Assembly: GCA_049999765.1 (NCBI GenBank)
Contig: JBNGIQ010008902.1
Span: forward strand, 1 to 56,433
Direction: 5' to 3'
Source of the DNA: Phaeoceros laevis
Taxonomy: Eukaryota; Anthocerotophyta; Anthocerotopsida; Notothyladales
DNA length: 56,433 nt
Part shown: positions 41,107 through 51,354 of the stretch, one piece after another
How the letters are laid out: every line of letters starts with the position of its first letter
Numbering within the stretch: position 1 is the first letter of the stretch
Position numbers and translations under genes: made by a program
The notes under the pieces: generated by a model
Seen by the model: the letters and a program-made list of their open reading frames with translations, nothing else
Told to the model about the DNA's origin: nothing
Database searches by the model: none

Positions 41107-41990
41107 TTAGCGTAGCGCTACTACCTGAAGTTGTGCAAACATGTCCCATCCAGGAGAGGAGGAAGGCTCAAGAGGGATGATGGGGGCCCTGGGAGGTAAG
41201 CCGTTGGGAGCGCACGGCAGTATCTGCGACTTGACATCGGTGGCTTGGAGAACGGCGGAGTTGTAGCAAAAATCCAAATTGCCAGAGATGAGCAGCTGGT
41301 TGAGGCCGGCAATGAAGGCGGCGTTGAAGGGGAGAAGCCCCTTGAAGCTGTTGTTGCGCATGTCCAGAGATCTCAGGTGGGGTAGCTCCTGGAGGAAGGC
41401 GGGGATGCTGCCGTTCAGCCTATTGTTGCTAATATCTAGCATCTGGAGGCTGGTGCGGTTGCGGAACGACTCCGATGGGGCCGAAAAGCAAGTTATTGGC
41501 CCAAGCCAGGGTCTTGAGGTTGGGGAGGTCCCCAGCGCCGATGGGGTGAGGCCGGTGAGCTTGTTGTCGCTCAGCTCGAGGTCTGGAGCTTTTTCTGCGC
41601 ACCCAGCGACCGCGGAATGGTGCCGTTGATAGAGTTGGAGAGGTCCAGCATGGTGAGGCTGGCAGCCCAGTGGTGGTGAGATTCCTGCCACCATAGCGCT
41701 GCTCATGATCACGGTATCCACATGAGTTTTGTCGATGATGAAGCCCGCAGAGGAGGTGTTAACAAGCACATCCGTGACCTTGAGGTACTCGAGGTTGTAC
41801 CACCTGGACAGCCACACGCTGGAGAGCTCGCTCACAATGCTTCTATCCGACAAGGTGCGCCCCAGACTCTCCGCCACAGTCAAGGAGGTGACGGAGTCTA
41901 GCAGCTGTTGCGGCACTGTGACGATGCGGAAGGGGCAGCTCTGAAATGACAGTCTTCACCGTCGACAGATTGCGCAGAGCCGCAGTTGTA
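41107..41990 (-). pseudogene. LRR receptor-like protein fragment with frameshifts
   Basis: The minus strand encodes plant extracellular-type LRRs: SLQMLDISNNRLNGSIP, HLRSLDMRNNSFKGLLP and, in other registers, LTMLDLSNSINGTIP and LPNLKTLAWANN. These frames alternate within 41380-41680, so at least two or three single-base indels separate consecutive repeats. The upstream part (LLDSVTSLTVAESLGRTLSD, RWYNLEYLKVTDVLV) resembles the N-terminal cap region, and its frame also shifts near 41930. No kinase domain or membrane segment follows. Probably a decayed LRR-RLK/RLP ectodomain; sequencing indels could mimic this. Confidence 0.7.
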
Positions 41991-42718
41991 AGCTCTCCAC
42001 CGAGCCGTCGCTTATGAAACATTTCGTTTCTCGGCCCCTGTGCGGGTTTTGTCGTGACATGGATACACTCTCTCTCCTTTATGCTGCTCAAAACCAAAAC
42101 CACGTGATGGCGCATAACCACATGGTGGCGCATGCCCATGCGCCTCCATGCCCCACCCCATGCGCCTACCGTCGTAAGGTCATGCGCCCCTTGCACCGCG
42201 CGCCTTTGGGGTTTCATGAGCATCCAAGGAGCTCTACGACCATTAGGAAAACTCAAGGAAACCACAGGAGGTGTGAACAAAAGGTCCCCATCCGAGAACT
42301 GATCCAGGCCCCGGGGCGCTTAATTTCATAGTTCTTATTTCGCACACGTTACCCAGCAAGCCTTCTTGGCTAATGGGAAACATTTGGTTTCTTTAGTACT
42401 TGAAAAGCGAACCGCATGCCCATAGCCCGCGCACGGGTCATGGGCATGTGGCATGGTGCGGCATGGAGGCGAGGGCGCATGCGGGCCTATGTGGGGCGCA
42501 GGCCCGGTTTACATGTTGGCACTGGTTGGTAGCTATAGATTGCATATGCAATAGGGGCCTGTACCAGTGCTATAGATTGCATATGCAATAGGGGCCTGCA
42601 CCAGTTGTCAGTCACCAGTTGTTAGGGGTAGATGTGAGGCAGGTGCCATAGATGCTTGGTTCCTTCAGCTCTCCCAAGCATAATGTGCACACACCAAACA
42701 CCAGTTTAAATAGAGGTC
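41991..42718. other. Intergenic with CATGCGCC-rich and tandem repeats
   Basis: Two stretches (about 42090-42200 and 42410-42500) are rich in CATGCGCC / GGCATGGGGCG words, partly in inverted relation. No gene is recognised. Confidence 0.45.
42533..42606. repeat. 37-bp tandem duplication containing a 14-bp palindrome
   Basis: Two units (42533-42569 and 42570-42606) read CTATAGATTGCATATGCAAT then AGGGGCCTG(T/C)ACCAGT. Each includes the perfect palindrome ATTGCATATGCAAT. The copies are almost identical, so the duplication is recent. Confidence 0.85.
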
Positions 42719-43050
42719 TTATATCCAGGTCTCGGGCAGAGGTAGGAGTCCAAATTGGAGGTCAACGAGGTGAATAGTACCCGTCTCACGCAAGTGAAGA
42801 GGGATTGGAGAGGCAGGCCATTCGTCCCACTCCTTGGTGTGGAAATCATAAGCTACCTTACTGCCGTCTTCGGGGTTGCATGAGCACAAGTGATGACCCT
42901 GCCCAACCATGGGGTAAACATATCCGGACTTCTGATTAGCCATCCGAAATGCCAGCCACTTGGGGAGGCTTGTCTCGTGGACCAACAAATTGCGCTCCAT
43001 ATCCAAAGAGTACACTGCTCCAGGCATGTTGATCTGCTCGTTCCAAACAC
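42719..43050 (-). pseudogene. F-box/kelch-like C-terminal fragment
   Basis: The frame includes GAVYSLDMERNLLVHETSLP, a Gly/His-rich segment and PEDGSKVAYDFHTKEWDEWP, which has the (Y/W)D-x-x-x-x-W pattern of kelch or F-box-associated blades. No F-box and no N-terminal part are visible upstream. The preceding bases (43051-43200) do not continue the frame. The fragment lies beside Gypsy remains. The family assignment is tentative. Confidence 0.4.
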
Positions 43051-43429
43051 GTAGAGAGCTCGTCCTGGTCAGTGCTACTCTTGATAGATCTCTTGTTTTG
43101 CTCCTTCAGTCGTCATTTGAACCTCATGTCTCTCTTGCAAGCACTCAGCCCACTATCTTCCTTGCTGATTGCCAACTGCAGATTCATCTCGTGTAAGTAC
43201 TTGGCCATGTGGTGGCTACGCCATCAAGCTTGTAGCGGTGCATATACTACGGACCTCAAGGCTGGAAATCAAACAACGTGCCTCAGGACTTCTGCTATGT
43301 TTCTTAAACCGTGTAACAAACTTGATGAATTGTCCAAGTCTCAAAAGGAAAACTTTGCTGGGATTGTTCTCGGTTCCCGTCCTTACTCGTTGCGGCGAAG
43401 ATCACCAAACCTCATCTCGAGGTAGGATT

Positions 43430-44660
43430 AGAGAACGTGGTAGAGCGAAGCCTTATGTCAGGAACTAAAGAGATGTGGGAAAGACCTCAAAAGGAAGGGG
43501 TAATGGTAGAGATAATGGTAGTGGACGTGGCAAAGGTCATGGAAACCGAGGAAGAGGCAGAGGAGGAAACTCTATGCCTTGGAATGGTCCCAAATATGGA
43601 ACTTGTTTTACACGCGGGGACCCAAACCATTTTGTAAATGAGTGTCCACAGCGGAATGGACAAAACCTAAATGTTGTAGATGCCAACAATCCTTCAAAAC
43701 CAGAATTGAGGATTAAGGATGTGCCTGATCAGCAAAAGGTAACAGTGGTTCATGGGAATCTTCTGAGGAAAAGACTAGAGTCCATGAGAGGAAAGGTGGT
43801 GCTTTGACGTATGTAGAAGGAAAGCTGAAGGGTGTGAAGCAAGTGATGCTTGTGGACCAAGGAGCCACTCATAATTTCTTCACTCCTTAGAAGGCCAAAG
43901 AAATTGGCTTAGGATGGAAGGACACTCGACAGTCTACATTAGCAAAGCAAGCCAAAGGGAAAACGTGGACATCCTAGGAGAGGTCTTTGAAGTCCCCTGC
44001 AAAATTGAGAAATGGAAAGGGAAAGTGGATTTCACTGTTGCTGATCTGGATGACCATGGCATCATCCTTGGAATAGAATGGATGAGAGTTGCCAAAGTGG
44101 TCATGAATTGATGTGGAAGCCCATAGGCTTACCATTGGCAAAACATTTGAGGTAAATTGCATTACTAAGGGCGAGGAACCCAAACTTTCATGCGTTGAGA
44201 TGCTATCAGCCACTCAGTTTAAGAGATGCATGAAGAAGTACTCAAAAGTGTATCTTGTAGTGATGATAGAGCTTGAGAATGGTCTTAAGTTGGTGCAACC
44301 CAAGCAGAATGGCGAGCTGCCTAGGGAGTTGCAAGAACTCTTGGATGAGTTCAAAGACCTTATGCCCACTGAATTGCCTAACTTACCACCTCGTAGAGTG
44401 GTGGATCATCAGATTGATTTTGTACCTAGAAGTAGTACACCACCTGCGAAGGCACCCTACAGACTATCTCGGGATGAGTTGAAGGAACTCAAGAAGCAAC
44501 TGACTGAGTTGTTAGCTAAGGGATATATCAGAGTCTCTAAATCTCCTTATGGTGCTCCAGTGCTTTTCGTACGTAAGCGAGAAGGAGGGTTGAAAATGTG
44601 TATAGACTATAGAGCACTCAATCAGACTCAGAGTAAGGACCAACGATCTTGTGCATAGCT
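43430..44660 (+). mobile_element. Ty3/Gypsy relic, truncated in RT
   Basis: From left to right the relic shows a Gly/Arg-rich gag end with a degenerate zinc knuckle (CFTRGDPNHFVNEC, second Cys replaced), a protease with DQGATHNFF instead of DSGATHNF, and the DLDDHGIILGIEWM segment. The start of RT follows (DHQIDFVPRSSTPPAKAPYR, SPYGAPVLFVRKREGG, MCIDYRALNQ), after which similarity stops abruptly near 44640. Stops and frame changes separate the pieces. No LTRs were found at either end, so this is an internal fragment left by truncation or rearrangement. Confidence 0.85.
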
Positions 44661-45556
44661 CTGGTAGGAAATTCATAATTACTTACATCGTTGCCAAATT
44701 ACTCTGACAGGAGTTCGTTTGGGACACCCGGTACACAGCCCCGTCGACGGTGACCCTACCTGAGCCCCGTTTGTCCCACAAGGGGAGCGGGACACGAAGT
44801 ATTCCGCAGCCCGCAGCTTCCTAATGTAGCCAGCCTACTGTACCCCACCAAGGTGACTGGGTCAGGAGGAATCTTTCGTCTCGTGGCCTGCCTGCCAAGG
44901 GCAAGTCGTGTAGTCCGGGTCTTGTGCAAGCGTCCACTGCAACAATAATGTTTTCTCCAAGACTTGAATCCAGCTGTCCTGGAGATAGCGGTCCATCCGA
45001 TGGGAGGAGCTTTCCCAGCAACTCAGGACCAGACTGGCATTGTGCACCGACCTAGGCAACAGGATGGAAATTAAGGAAGGAGTGCCAAATACTTTACTGT
45101 ACTGTGTTGTTGTTTTGTCCCGAATCAAATGGGTGACGTGACTCACCTCGTGGTCTGTCCACAAGTCATCACGACGTGGTGACAGGGTCGGCTTGTGGAT
45201 ATCCATATGCCTCCTGAATATCCCTGTGTTTTAGTATAGGGCTCCGCCACACCACACGCATAGCTAAAGGCAGATGCGACGAGCGATCACGGGCCCCGAA
45301 CTTTCCTGCCCAGGTCTTGAGACACGCCTAGCGCTCGCGAACACTTGGAAGTCCTGTGGCTGTGAGCGGCGCTCACAATCGCGAGGCGACGAGGCGCTCG
45401 CTGGATCTCGAAGACTTTCAGGCTTGCGCAGAACTTTGGATCGCAATTCGTGAGAAGGCCATAGCCCTGGATCTCAGCTAGGCTCATCCCATCGGTGCCG
45501 GCTACGGAGTTGAATCTTGATGGAGACATGAGATAAGCATTGAGGAGGCCCATACC
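44661..45556. other. Intergenic between the Gypsy relic and the LRR-ROCO gene
   Basis: Frames on the minus strand (44862-45206, 45287-45553) have no recognised domain. The 200-300 bases before 45557 are the likely promoter and 5' UTR of the LRR-ROCO-caspase locus, without an obvious TATA box. Confidence 0.4.
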
Positions 45557-47148
45557 ATGGACATCGCAGGCTCATCGATACCCTACCAGGCTTCGTGGCA
45601 GCTGCCTAGTGCAGGTGAGATTGTGAAGCTGCTGCCCAGCCTCAGTCCAGGCCTCTCCCACAAGTTGCTGCAGTCCCTTCGAGAAAGTTGCGACGAGTGG
45701 AGCGGCGGCGTTCTAGAGCTATTTGTAGAGGGTTACGCAACCGAGAAAGTGTTGAAGGAAGTGTGTGAAGGCTTCGCAGCGGAGTTGAAAGCACTGGCAG
45801 GACTAGGATCCGGAGCGGCTGAACAAGGTGCACGTGGTGGTTCAGATGATGATGTCATCTGGCAGCAGCAGCTCTCATTCTGCCTGTTGCTTGCCTTGGC
45901 ACCATCCCTCCCCAACGTGAACGAAATCCAGGTTGCTGGTCCTGATGCTGATCATCCTTGGTATTTGGGGGCTCCGACTGCGTACGGATACGTCGGCGAG
46001 CGAGCAGTGGAGGTCCTGTGCTCCGCCTTGGTGTCTCAACACTGGAGCAATCCTGTGCAACGGCTCACAATTGTGAGTCATGAAGGGTTTCTGACAGACA
46101 GGGTGTGCGTGCATTTGGCCCACCTGCTCAAGTCCGACCATTGCAAACTCACGGAACTCTTCCTGTCCGTGACAGACACCCTGGCTGCAGGTGGGATGGG
46201 GCTCATTGCCCGGGCTCTGCAAGCAAACTTCAGTTTGACAGTACTCAACATAGACAAGTATTGGATGGTGGGCGATGGCGGAGTGGAGCAGCTGGCCGCC
46301 ACGCTCCGCACCAATTCCACCCTCCAGGAGCTCAGTTTGCGTGAGGTTGGGATGACAGCACACGGACTCCGCCACCTGTGCGATGCCCTACAGTCGACTC
46401 AACAATCGGGGCTTCAAGCAATATCTTCTTCGAAGTCTCCCACCACTGGGACCTCAGGGGGCTTGAAGGTGCTCGACATAATTGGAAACAAGATCGGAGA
46501 GGGAGGGGCGGCCCTGCTGGGTGCCATGCTGGCCAACAATTGCTGCCTTCGGACGCTAAAAGTGAAGCGCTGTTCCCTCGGTGTAGATGGGGAGGGACAT
46601 CTTGCCAAGGGTCTGCGCGGAAACAGCACCCTCGAGAATTTAGACATCTCCTGGAACGAGCAGCTGGGTAAGGTGGCTCTGGGGCTCCTCGTCCGGTGCC
46701 TTGCCACCAACAACAACACCAATCTCAGGAGTTTGGGAATAGGTATGCGGAAGAACATGCCTGCAGCGGAGGAGCTAGCTCACATGATTGTCTCTAACCA
46801 CGCACTCGAGGACCTCGATTTGACAGCGTCGTCATATTCCGCAGAAGAGTGGGCCACTGTCATCCTCCCAGCACTTGGCCGCAACAAGACGCTCCAATCT
46901 ATTCACCTGGGGCGGTCCCCCGGAGTTGGAGGGGAGCAGGTGCGGGCTGCTCTCCTTCACCTCCTCCGCGTCAACACCACCATCCAACACATTGAGCTAT
47001 TTCCGACTCCGCTGGAGGAAAGTGGCGAAGCGGAGGCTGTAGAGGAGGAGCTTGGTCGCAACAGGCAGTTCAGGCATGCCTTGTCGGCTCTGCCTAGAGC
47101 AAAGGCCTAAGTCGTGCCGAATTGTTCTGTGTGGACACGCATACGCAG
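45557..47148 (+). CDS. LRR-ROCO-caspase locus, part 1: LRR region and first half of the Roc P-loop
   Basis: ATG at 45557 opens a 517-codon frame. After an N-terminal helical region come ribonuclease-inhibitor-type LRRs: LTELFLSVTDTLAAGGMGLI, LQELSLREVGMTAHGLRHL, LKVLDIIGNKIGEGGAAL, LENLDISWNEQLGKVALGLL and others. The frame stops with TAA at 47108-47110, but one base out of register the sequence continues KSCRIVLCGHAYA to a GT donor at 47149. This is the start of a Roc GTPase P-loop, completed by the next exon. So a single-base frame change just before 47108 separates the LRRs from the GTPase. The LRR-Roc-COR order matches plant TORNADO1-type ROCO proteins. Confidence 0.82.
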
Positions 47149-47262
47149 GTTAGTCTACAGATTTCATCAAGTTGCCATTCCAAGCAGTGCATTCACAGGT
47201 GAATATTTTATCATTTGCTGCTGATCTGATGGTGGTATTGTTGAACTCAATCGTGCCTACAG

Positions 47263-48701
47263 GCAAATCCAGTCTCTTTGAAACCATGAAGCTCCTAGCT
47301 CTGAAAGAACATCCGAAACCCATGAGTACTTCCTCCGAAAGGCATTGGATCCTTCGCCTCTTGTTGGGCCGGTTCTTCCACAACTATGACAACTTGAAGG
47401 ACAAGGAGTTGAGCAAAAGGACGCGAGGCATAGAGATCCACTTGCTGAAGGATGAGGAAGACTGTCGGATCTCCGTTTGGGACTTGGCAGGCCACAGGGA
47501 GTTTCATGCCCTGCATGACTTCATGTTCCCTAGCGGGAACAATTCCGCTGCTCTGTTTGTGCTCACTCTCAGCCCCGTCGTGAGCCCTGCGGACGTGTTG
47601 AGAGCAGGCCAGGTCAAGACCGACCGTGAGTTGGAGGAAGAGTTACAGTACTGGTTGCGATTTATAGCCTCTAATGCCAAGCCCAGCGCAACTCCTCCTA
47701 CAGTGGTGGTGGTCATCACCCACAGGGACACACTCCTCAAGTTAGGTGTGCATGTGGAGTCATGGCTGCGACGTGCTCAGGATATTATCTCCCCCTTAGT
47801 CACCAAGTTCAGTGGCCGAGTTAAAGTGCAGCCACAGCCCTTCATGGTGAATGCTCTAGCCAGAAAGGATGCTGAGCTCAAGAGATGGGCGAAGGAGGTG
47901 GAGGAGTTGTTGAGAAGCACCCTTGATGGTCTCGAGGATGAGCCTGCTATATGTACCCAGGTCATGAAAGCTCTCCAACATGTTTCGCAAACCAGCTCCA
48001 ACAGTCCCATGATCACCAGAGATGAGTTTGGAAACATATGTAGGTCTTTGCCTGATATGGAGGTTGAGATGGCAAGGGTAGAACAGAGATGGAAAGAGCG
48101 TTATAAGCTACTCATAAGGAAACAGGGGAAAAATGCGATAGCTTGGCAAGTAAGAAACTTTGCTGGAGTCCACGTCACGGTTTTCTTAAAGGCAGTTGAA
48201 GATAGGGTCGTGACAGCCGTAGGCGCATACTTGCACGATGCAGGCGAGGTCGTACAGCATGCCATGCTCAACCTGGTTGTTTCCAACCCCAAATGGTTTT
48301 GCCACGGAGTGCTTGGTCACCTTGTCGACCTCCTCCGTTCCTCGAGCTCTCAAAGGCCAGAGAGACCCAGAAATGGGTTGGTGACCAGGGGTTACCTCTC
48401 CAGCTTGCTGCGGGATGCGGTGAAAAGTGTGCCAGACCTTGATCCAGAGCTGGTGACGCCAGACCAGCTCATCCAGCTCATGCTTTGGATGGACCTATGC
48501 TATGAGCAAAAGCCTGGTGATCCCGAGACAGACTACTTTCTGCCTGTCATTTTTGAAGACGAGGGCAACAGAGCAACGGATGGTAAGCGACCCTTGACAT
48601 GGCGTGAATCGAACCCGAATTCTACCTTTGTGGGTCGAAGACTGCAATGTGCTGATATGGAGCGAACATTTTTGACGGACGGCTTCTTTCCACGGCTTCA
48701 G
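47263..48701 (+). CDS. LRR-ROCO-caspase locus, part 2: Roc GTPase and COR domain
   Basis: After a 114-base GT-AG intron (47149-47262) the exon completes the P-loop (GHAYA plus GKSSLFET), then shows the switch-II DxxG as VWDLAGHREFHALHDFMFP and the G4 motif as VVVITHRDTL. These define a Roc GTPase. It continues into a COR region (ALQHVSQ..., WFCHGVLGHLVDLL, QLIQLMLWMDLCYEQKPGD, YFLPVIFEDEG, FVGRRLQC, DGFFPRLQ). ROCO proteins are multidomain GTPases that dimerise through COR. TORNADO1, the plant member, controls leaf and root patterning. The donor GTGAGA at 48702 is good. The GTPase residues appear intact. Confidence 0.85.
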
Positions 48702-48833
48702 GTGAGAAACCTTACTTGGATACTGTGCCACAGCAAAACAAAGTTGCTAGATGCATATATGTATATTGCTTTTGCCATGTATACATATGCGACCTTGCCT
48801 CCCTAATTTTTTTGTGTGCAATTTTGCCTGCTG

Positions 48834-49150
48834 GTGGTATTGCACAACCATGCCTTCGAGATGGAATGGGTGAAAAATTGGTACAGCGATACCTACAAGT
48901 TGGAGAAGAACCTTTTCAGCATATGGGTGAATGGCATGGACATTCTCATAGAGTTCAGTGGCACTTCCGGCAACTTTTTGGATATTCTTGTCAAGTCGTC
49001 CAAGCCGCATGAGAAGATCATGGAGTTCCTTCGCCCCAACATCATAGGCACCATCTGCACCTTCTGCGCATCTCAAGAGGGATGCCAAGGTGTCACCCTT
49101 GCTGAGGCTATTATCCGGCCGGAGTGCTTGTTCGGAGCTGAGGGGAAAAA
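48834..49150 (+). CDS. LRR-ROCO-caspase locus, part 3: COR C-terminal / TORNADO1-like segment
   Basis: The exon begins VVLHNHAFEMEWVKNW and runs through LFSIWVNGMDILIEFSGTSG, FLDILVKSS and GVTLAEAIIRPECLFG, which correspond to the segment following the COR domain in TORNADO1-like proteins. Phase and protein continuity place its start at 48834, but the two bases before it are TG, not AG, and there is no AG between the in-frame TAA at 48804 and 48834. The A6 run at 49146-49151 marks a frame change, after which the reading continues in another register into the caspase-like part. Confidence 0.72.
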
Positions 49151-50151
49151 ACCCTATTTTATGCACACATCGAAGGGACCAGGCCGTTCTTGTTGAGAAA
49201 TTAACGAAACAGGTGAGATCTTCGCCGGACTGGGAGCATTCTTGGGACAAGGTTGGTGATAGGGGCTGTGTCTTGCCCTTTGGTAAAGACCTAGGGACGG
49301 TGCTTCTGGGTATTTGGCAGCAGGTGGAAGAAGTGCGTTATCCCGACAACAATAGGGGACAGGGTAAAAGTAGAGGTCTGGCGCTGCTTGTGAGTATGGA
49401 GAGTGGGAGGCCTGGTGCAGGTGTAGATCGAGGGAAGCTGGCAACACTTTTTCTTACTTGTGGGTTTAGGGACGTGGACCACCATGTGGACCTAAAAGCA
49501 TCTGATCTTAAACATACCATAAAGTGTGTTGCTGCAAGCGGTATACTTGAAGAAGATGAGGCATTTATCTGTTCTATCAATGGGCATGGAGGCACAGATT
49601 TCGATGGACAACCGTACATAAAGGATGAGAATGACGAGAAGGTCATGGTGATGCGGGACATTATTGAGCCCTTCCGGCGAAGCAAGCACCTTCTTAACAA
49701 GCCGAAGGTTTTCTTTATCAGCTGTTGCCATGGGACGAAGATCTATGTTAACTCGGGCGTGGAGGAGGCCGGTCATGTGAGCCATGCTGCTGCGCAAGAT
49801 GCCCATGATGACCAGCAAGGGACAGGATCAGTACGGCCCCATCTTCAAGAGCTCTCGGATTCTTTGCTGGTATTTTCCACTTGTGAAGGTTGTCCCACCT
49901 GCCGCAATCCTAAAACAGGAACCATTTTTGTGGAAAAATTGGTGGAAACTGTGACGGAGAAACGGCAAACAACGGACGTGCTGAGCATGATGACCATGGT
50001 GAATGATGAAGTGAACCAAATGCAGAATCCGCATGTGGTGGACCAATGTCAAAGTTGGCCAATGCTGCGAGGTGAGGAGCTTTTTGCGAAAGAAGCTCTA
50101 CTGGAAGGGTGCTTAAGTCTACTGTATTTGTACTTGACATGTTATATGTGA
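49090..50151 (+). CDS. LRR-ROCO-caspase locus, part 4: caspase-like p20/p10 domain
   Basis: From the frame change near 49150 one open frame runs to TGA at 50151. After a linker (VLVEKLTKQVRSSPDWEHSW) it shows a full caspase fold. The p20 start is GLALLVSMESGRPGAGVDRG, followed by LATLFLTCGF, AFICSINGHGG with the catalytic His codon at 49585-49587, and KPKVFFISCCHG with the catalytic Cys codon at 49726-49728. A linker containing AAQDAHDDQQG follows. The p10 part is LLVFSTCEGCPTCRNP, TIFVEKLVETV and DVLSMMTMVNDEV. Plants normally have metacaspases; here the KPKxFFxxxC strand and the p10 with its Arg (49903-49905) are of the animal-type caspase pattern. The QACRG glutamine is replaced by Ser. 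Activity and specificity are inferred only. Confidence 0.8.
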   Translation: MSPLLRLLSGRSACSELRGKNPILCTHRRDQAVLVEKLTKQVRSSPDWEHSWDKVGDRGCVLPFGKDLGTVLLGIWQQVEEVRYPDNNRGQGKSRGLALLVSMESGRPGAGVDRGKLATLFLTCGFRDVDHHVDLKASDLKHTIKCVAASGILEEDEAFICSINGHGGTDFDGQPYIKDENDEKVMVMRDIIEPFRRSKHLLNKPKVFFISCCHGTKIYVNSGVEEAGHVSHAAAQDAHDDQQGTGSVRPHLQELSDSLLVFSTCEGCPTCRNPKTGTIFVEKLVETVTEKRQTTDVLSMMTMVNDEVNQMQNPHVVDQCQSWPMLRGEELFAKEALLEGCLSLLYLYLTCYM

Positions 50152-51354
50152 TTAACGCAACAGCCAAGTAAGTGCAGGCCTTCTGTTTGCCAAATGGAGC
50201 TAGGTTGGTTGGACGATCTGGAGAGAATCCTGTATACATCTGCATCTTTTAGGGGTAGAGAACTGGCCAGTAATGTTGTCTCGTCGACTGAGAGAATGTC
50301 GGCCACATTGAATATGGCAGCACGAGCTCACAAAGATGTGCGAGTACTTCTCCTTGTCAGCAAGAGATTTTAGCGTAGCCAGTGTTTTTGAGTGTAGCAA
50401 GTTATGTTACCTGACTGTCAACCAGGTCACTAACCCAACAGCAAATGGTTGAAGCACAAAGATAAAGTCTCCAGATTCCAGAATGACTCCGGTCTTTATA
50501 GTCCGTATCAGATTTCCAGACAGGCACGCACGCAATACTTAATGTTTGTTTGGCTCATCCAGAAGTTCCCTGAGTTCAACTGTTAATCGTCTTCGAATCC
50601 CCAGGACTTGGTGTCCCTAGCAAGCAGCCATCCTAAATGGCATGGGCAGGTTAGAAGGGGCATAGACGCATAGAAAAATAGGAGCTCTTACTTTGAGGAA
50701 GTAAAATTTCAGCATTCCAGGACACTGAACAGAGGATTGCAAGTCGATTTCGTAGTCTGATGGGCATGTGTGCTATATGTGGCTGGGTGGAGAGGATGAA
50801 CCCTATCTATGCTCCTGTATTGCCCATCAGCATGCGGTGGTAGGTTCGGGAGGACAATCTCTTTGTCTTAGATACTATGAGCCATGTGAAGAAATAATGA
50901 ACAGGTAGTTAGGATCACTCCTCCCCCTATGCCTAAGTCTTAGAAGACGAATTGGTTACAAACTAGAATTGCATACACGGACTAATTACATACTTGCATC
51001 GGGAGATTTACAAAGCATATTTGAAAAGCAAATCTTTCTGCATCAAGGGCAGCCATCTCATCTCGGCCTGGAGGTTGGTCCCCTGAAAAGAGTTTGCAGC
51101 CCCTGTGTTATCTCACAAAACTACAAGTTAGCAGTTCGACCTTCTCGCGTTCAGCTGCTGCACATTCTTTTGCTGTCCCTGAGCTTGGCTTAAAAGCTGA
51201 GATGCCAGACCTTCATCTTGACCCAAGAGCTCCTTCCTCATATTGCTTGCCCTCTCCAGCAATAAAAGTTCAGGAACAAGGACATAAGGTCCTGTTTCTG
51301 AATTGACAAACCACGAAGCCTGCTTTGCAAAGGCTGAGCGCCACCACGCACAAA
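50152..51354. other. Intergenic, possible 3' exon or UTR of the caspase locus
   Basis: The frame before 50151 ends in an ordinary hydrophobic run. A GT at the ...LLEG/GTGCTT junction leaves room for a further exon, but no acceptor and continuing frame is convincing. Other frames here are short and unrecognised. Confidence 0.4.

Noticed and set aside
49090-50151. Ordinary plant metacaspase
   Set aside because: Metacaspases have a DxCHSG-type Cys motif and a different p10. Here the strand KPKVFFISCCHG and the STCEGCPTCRNP segment follow the animal caspase pattern. I keep this as strong but unproven.
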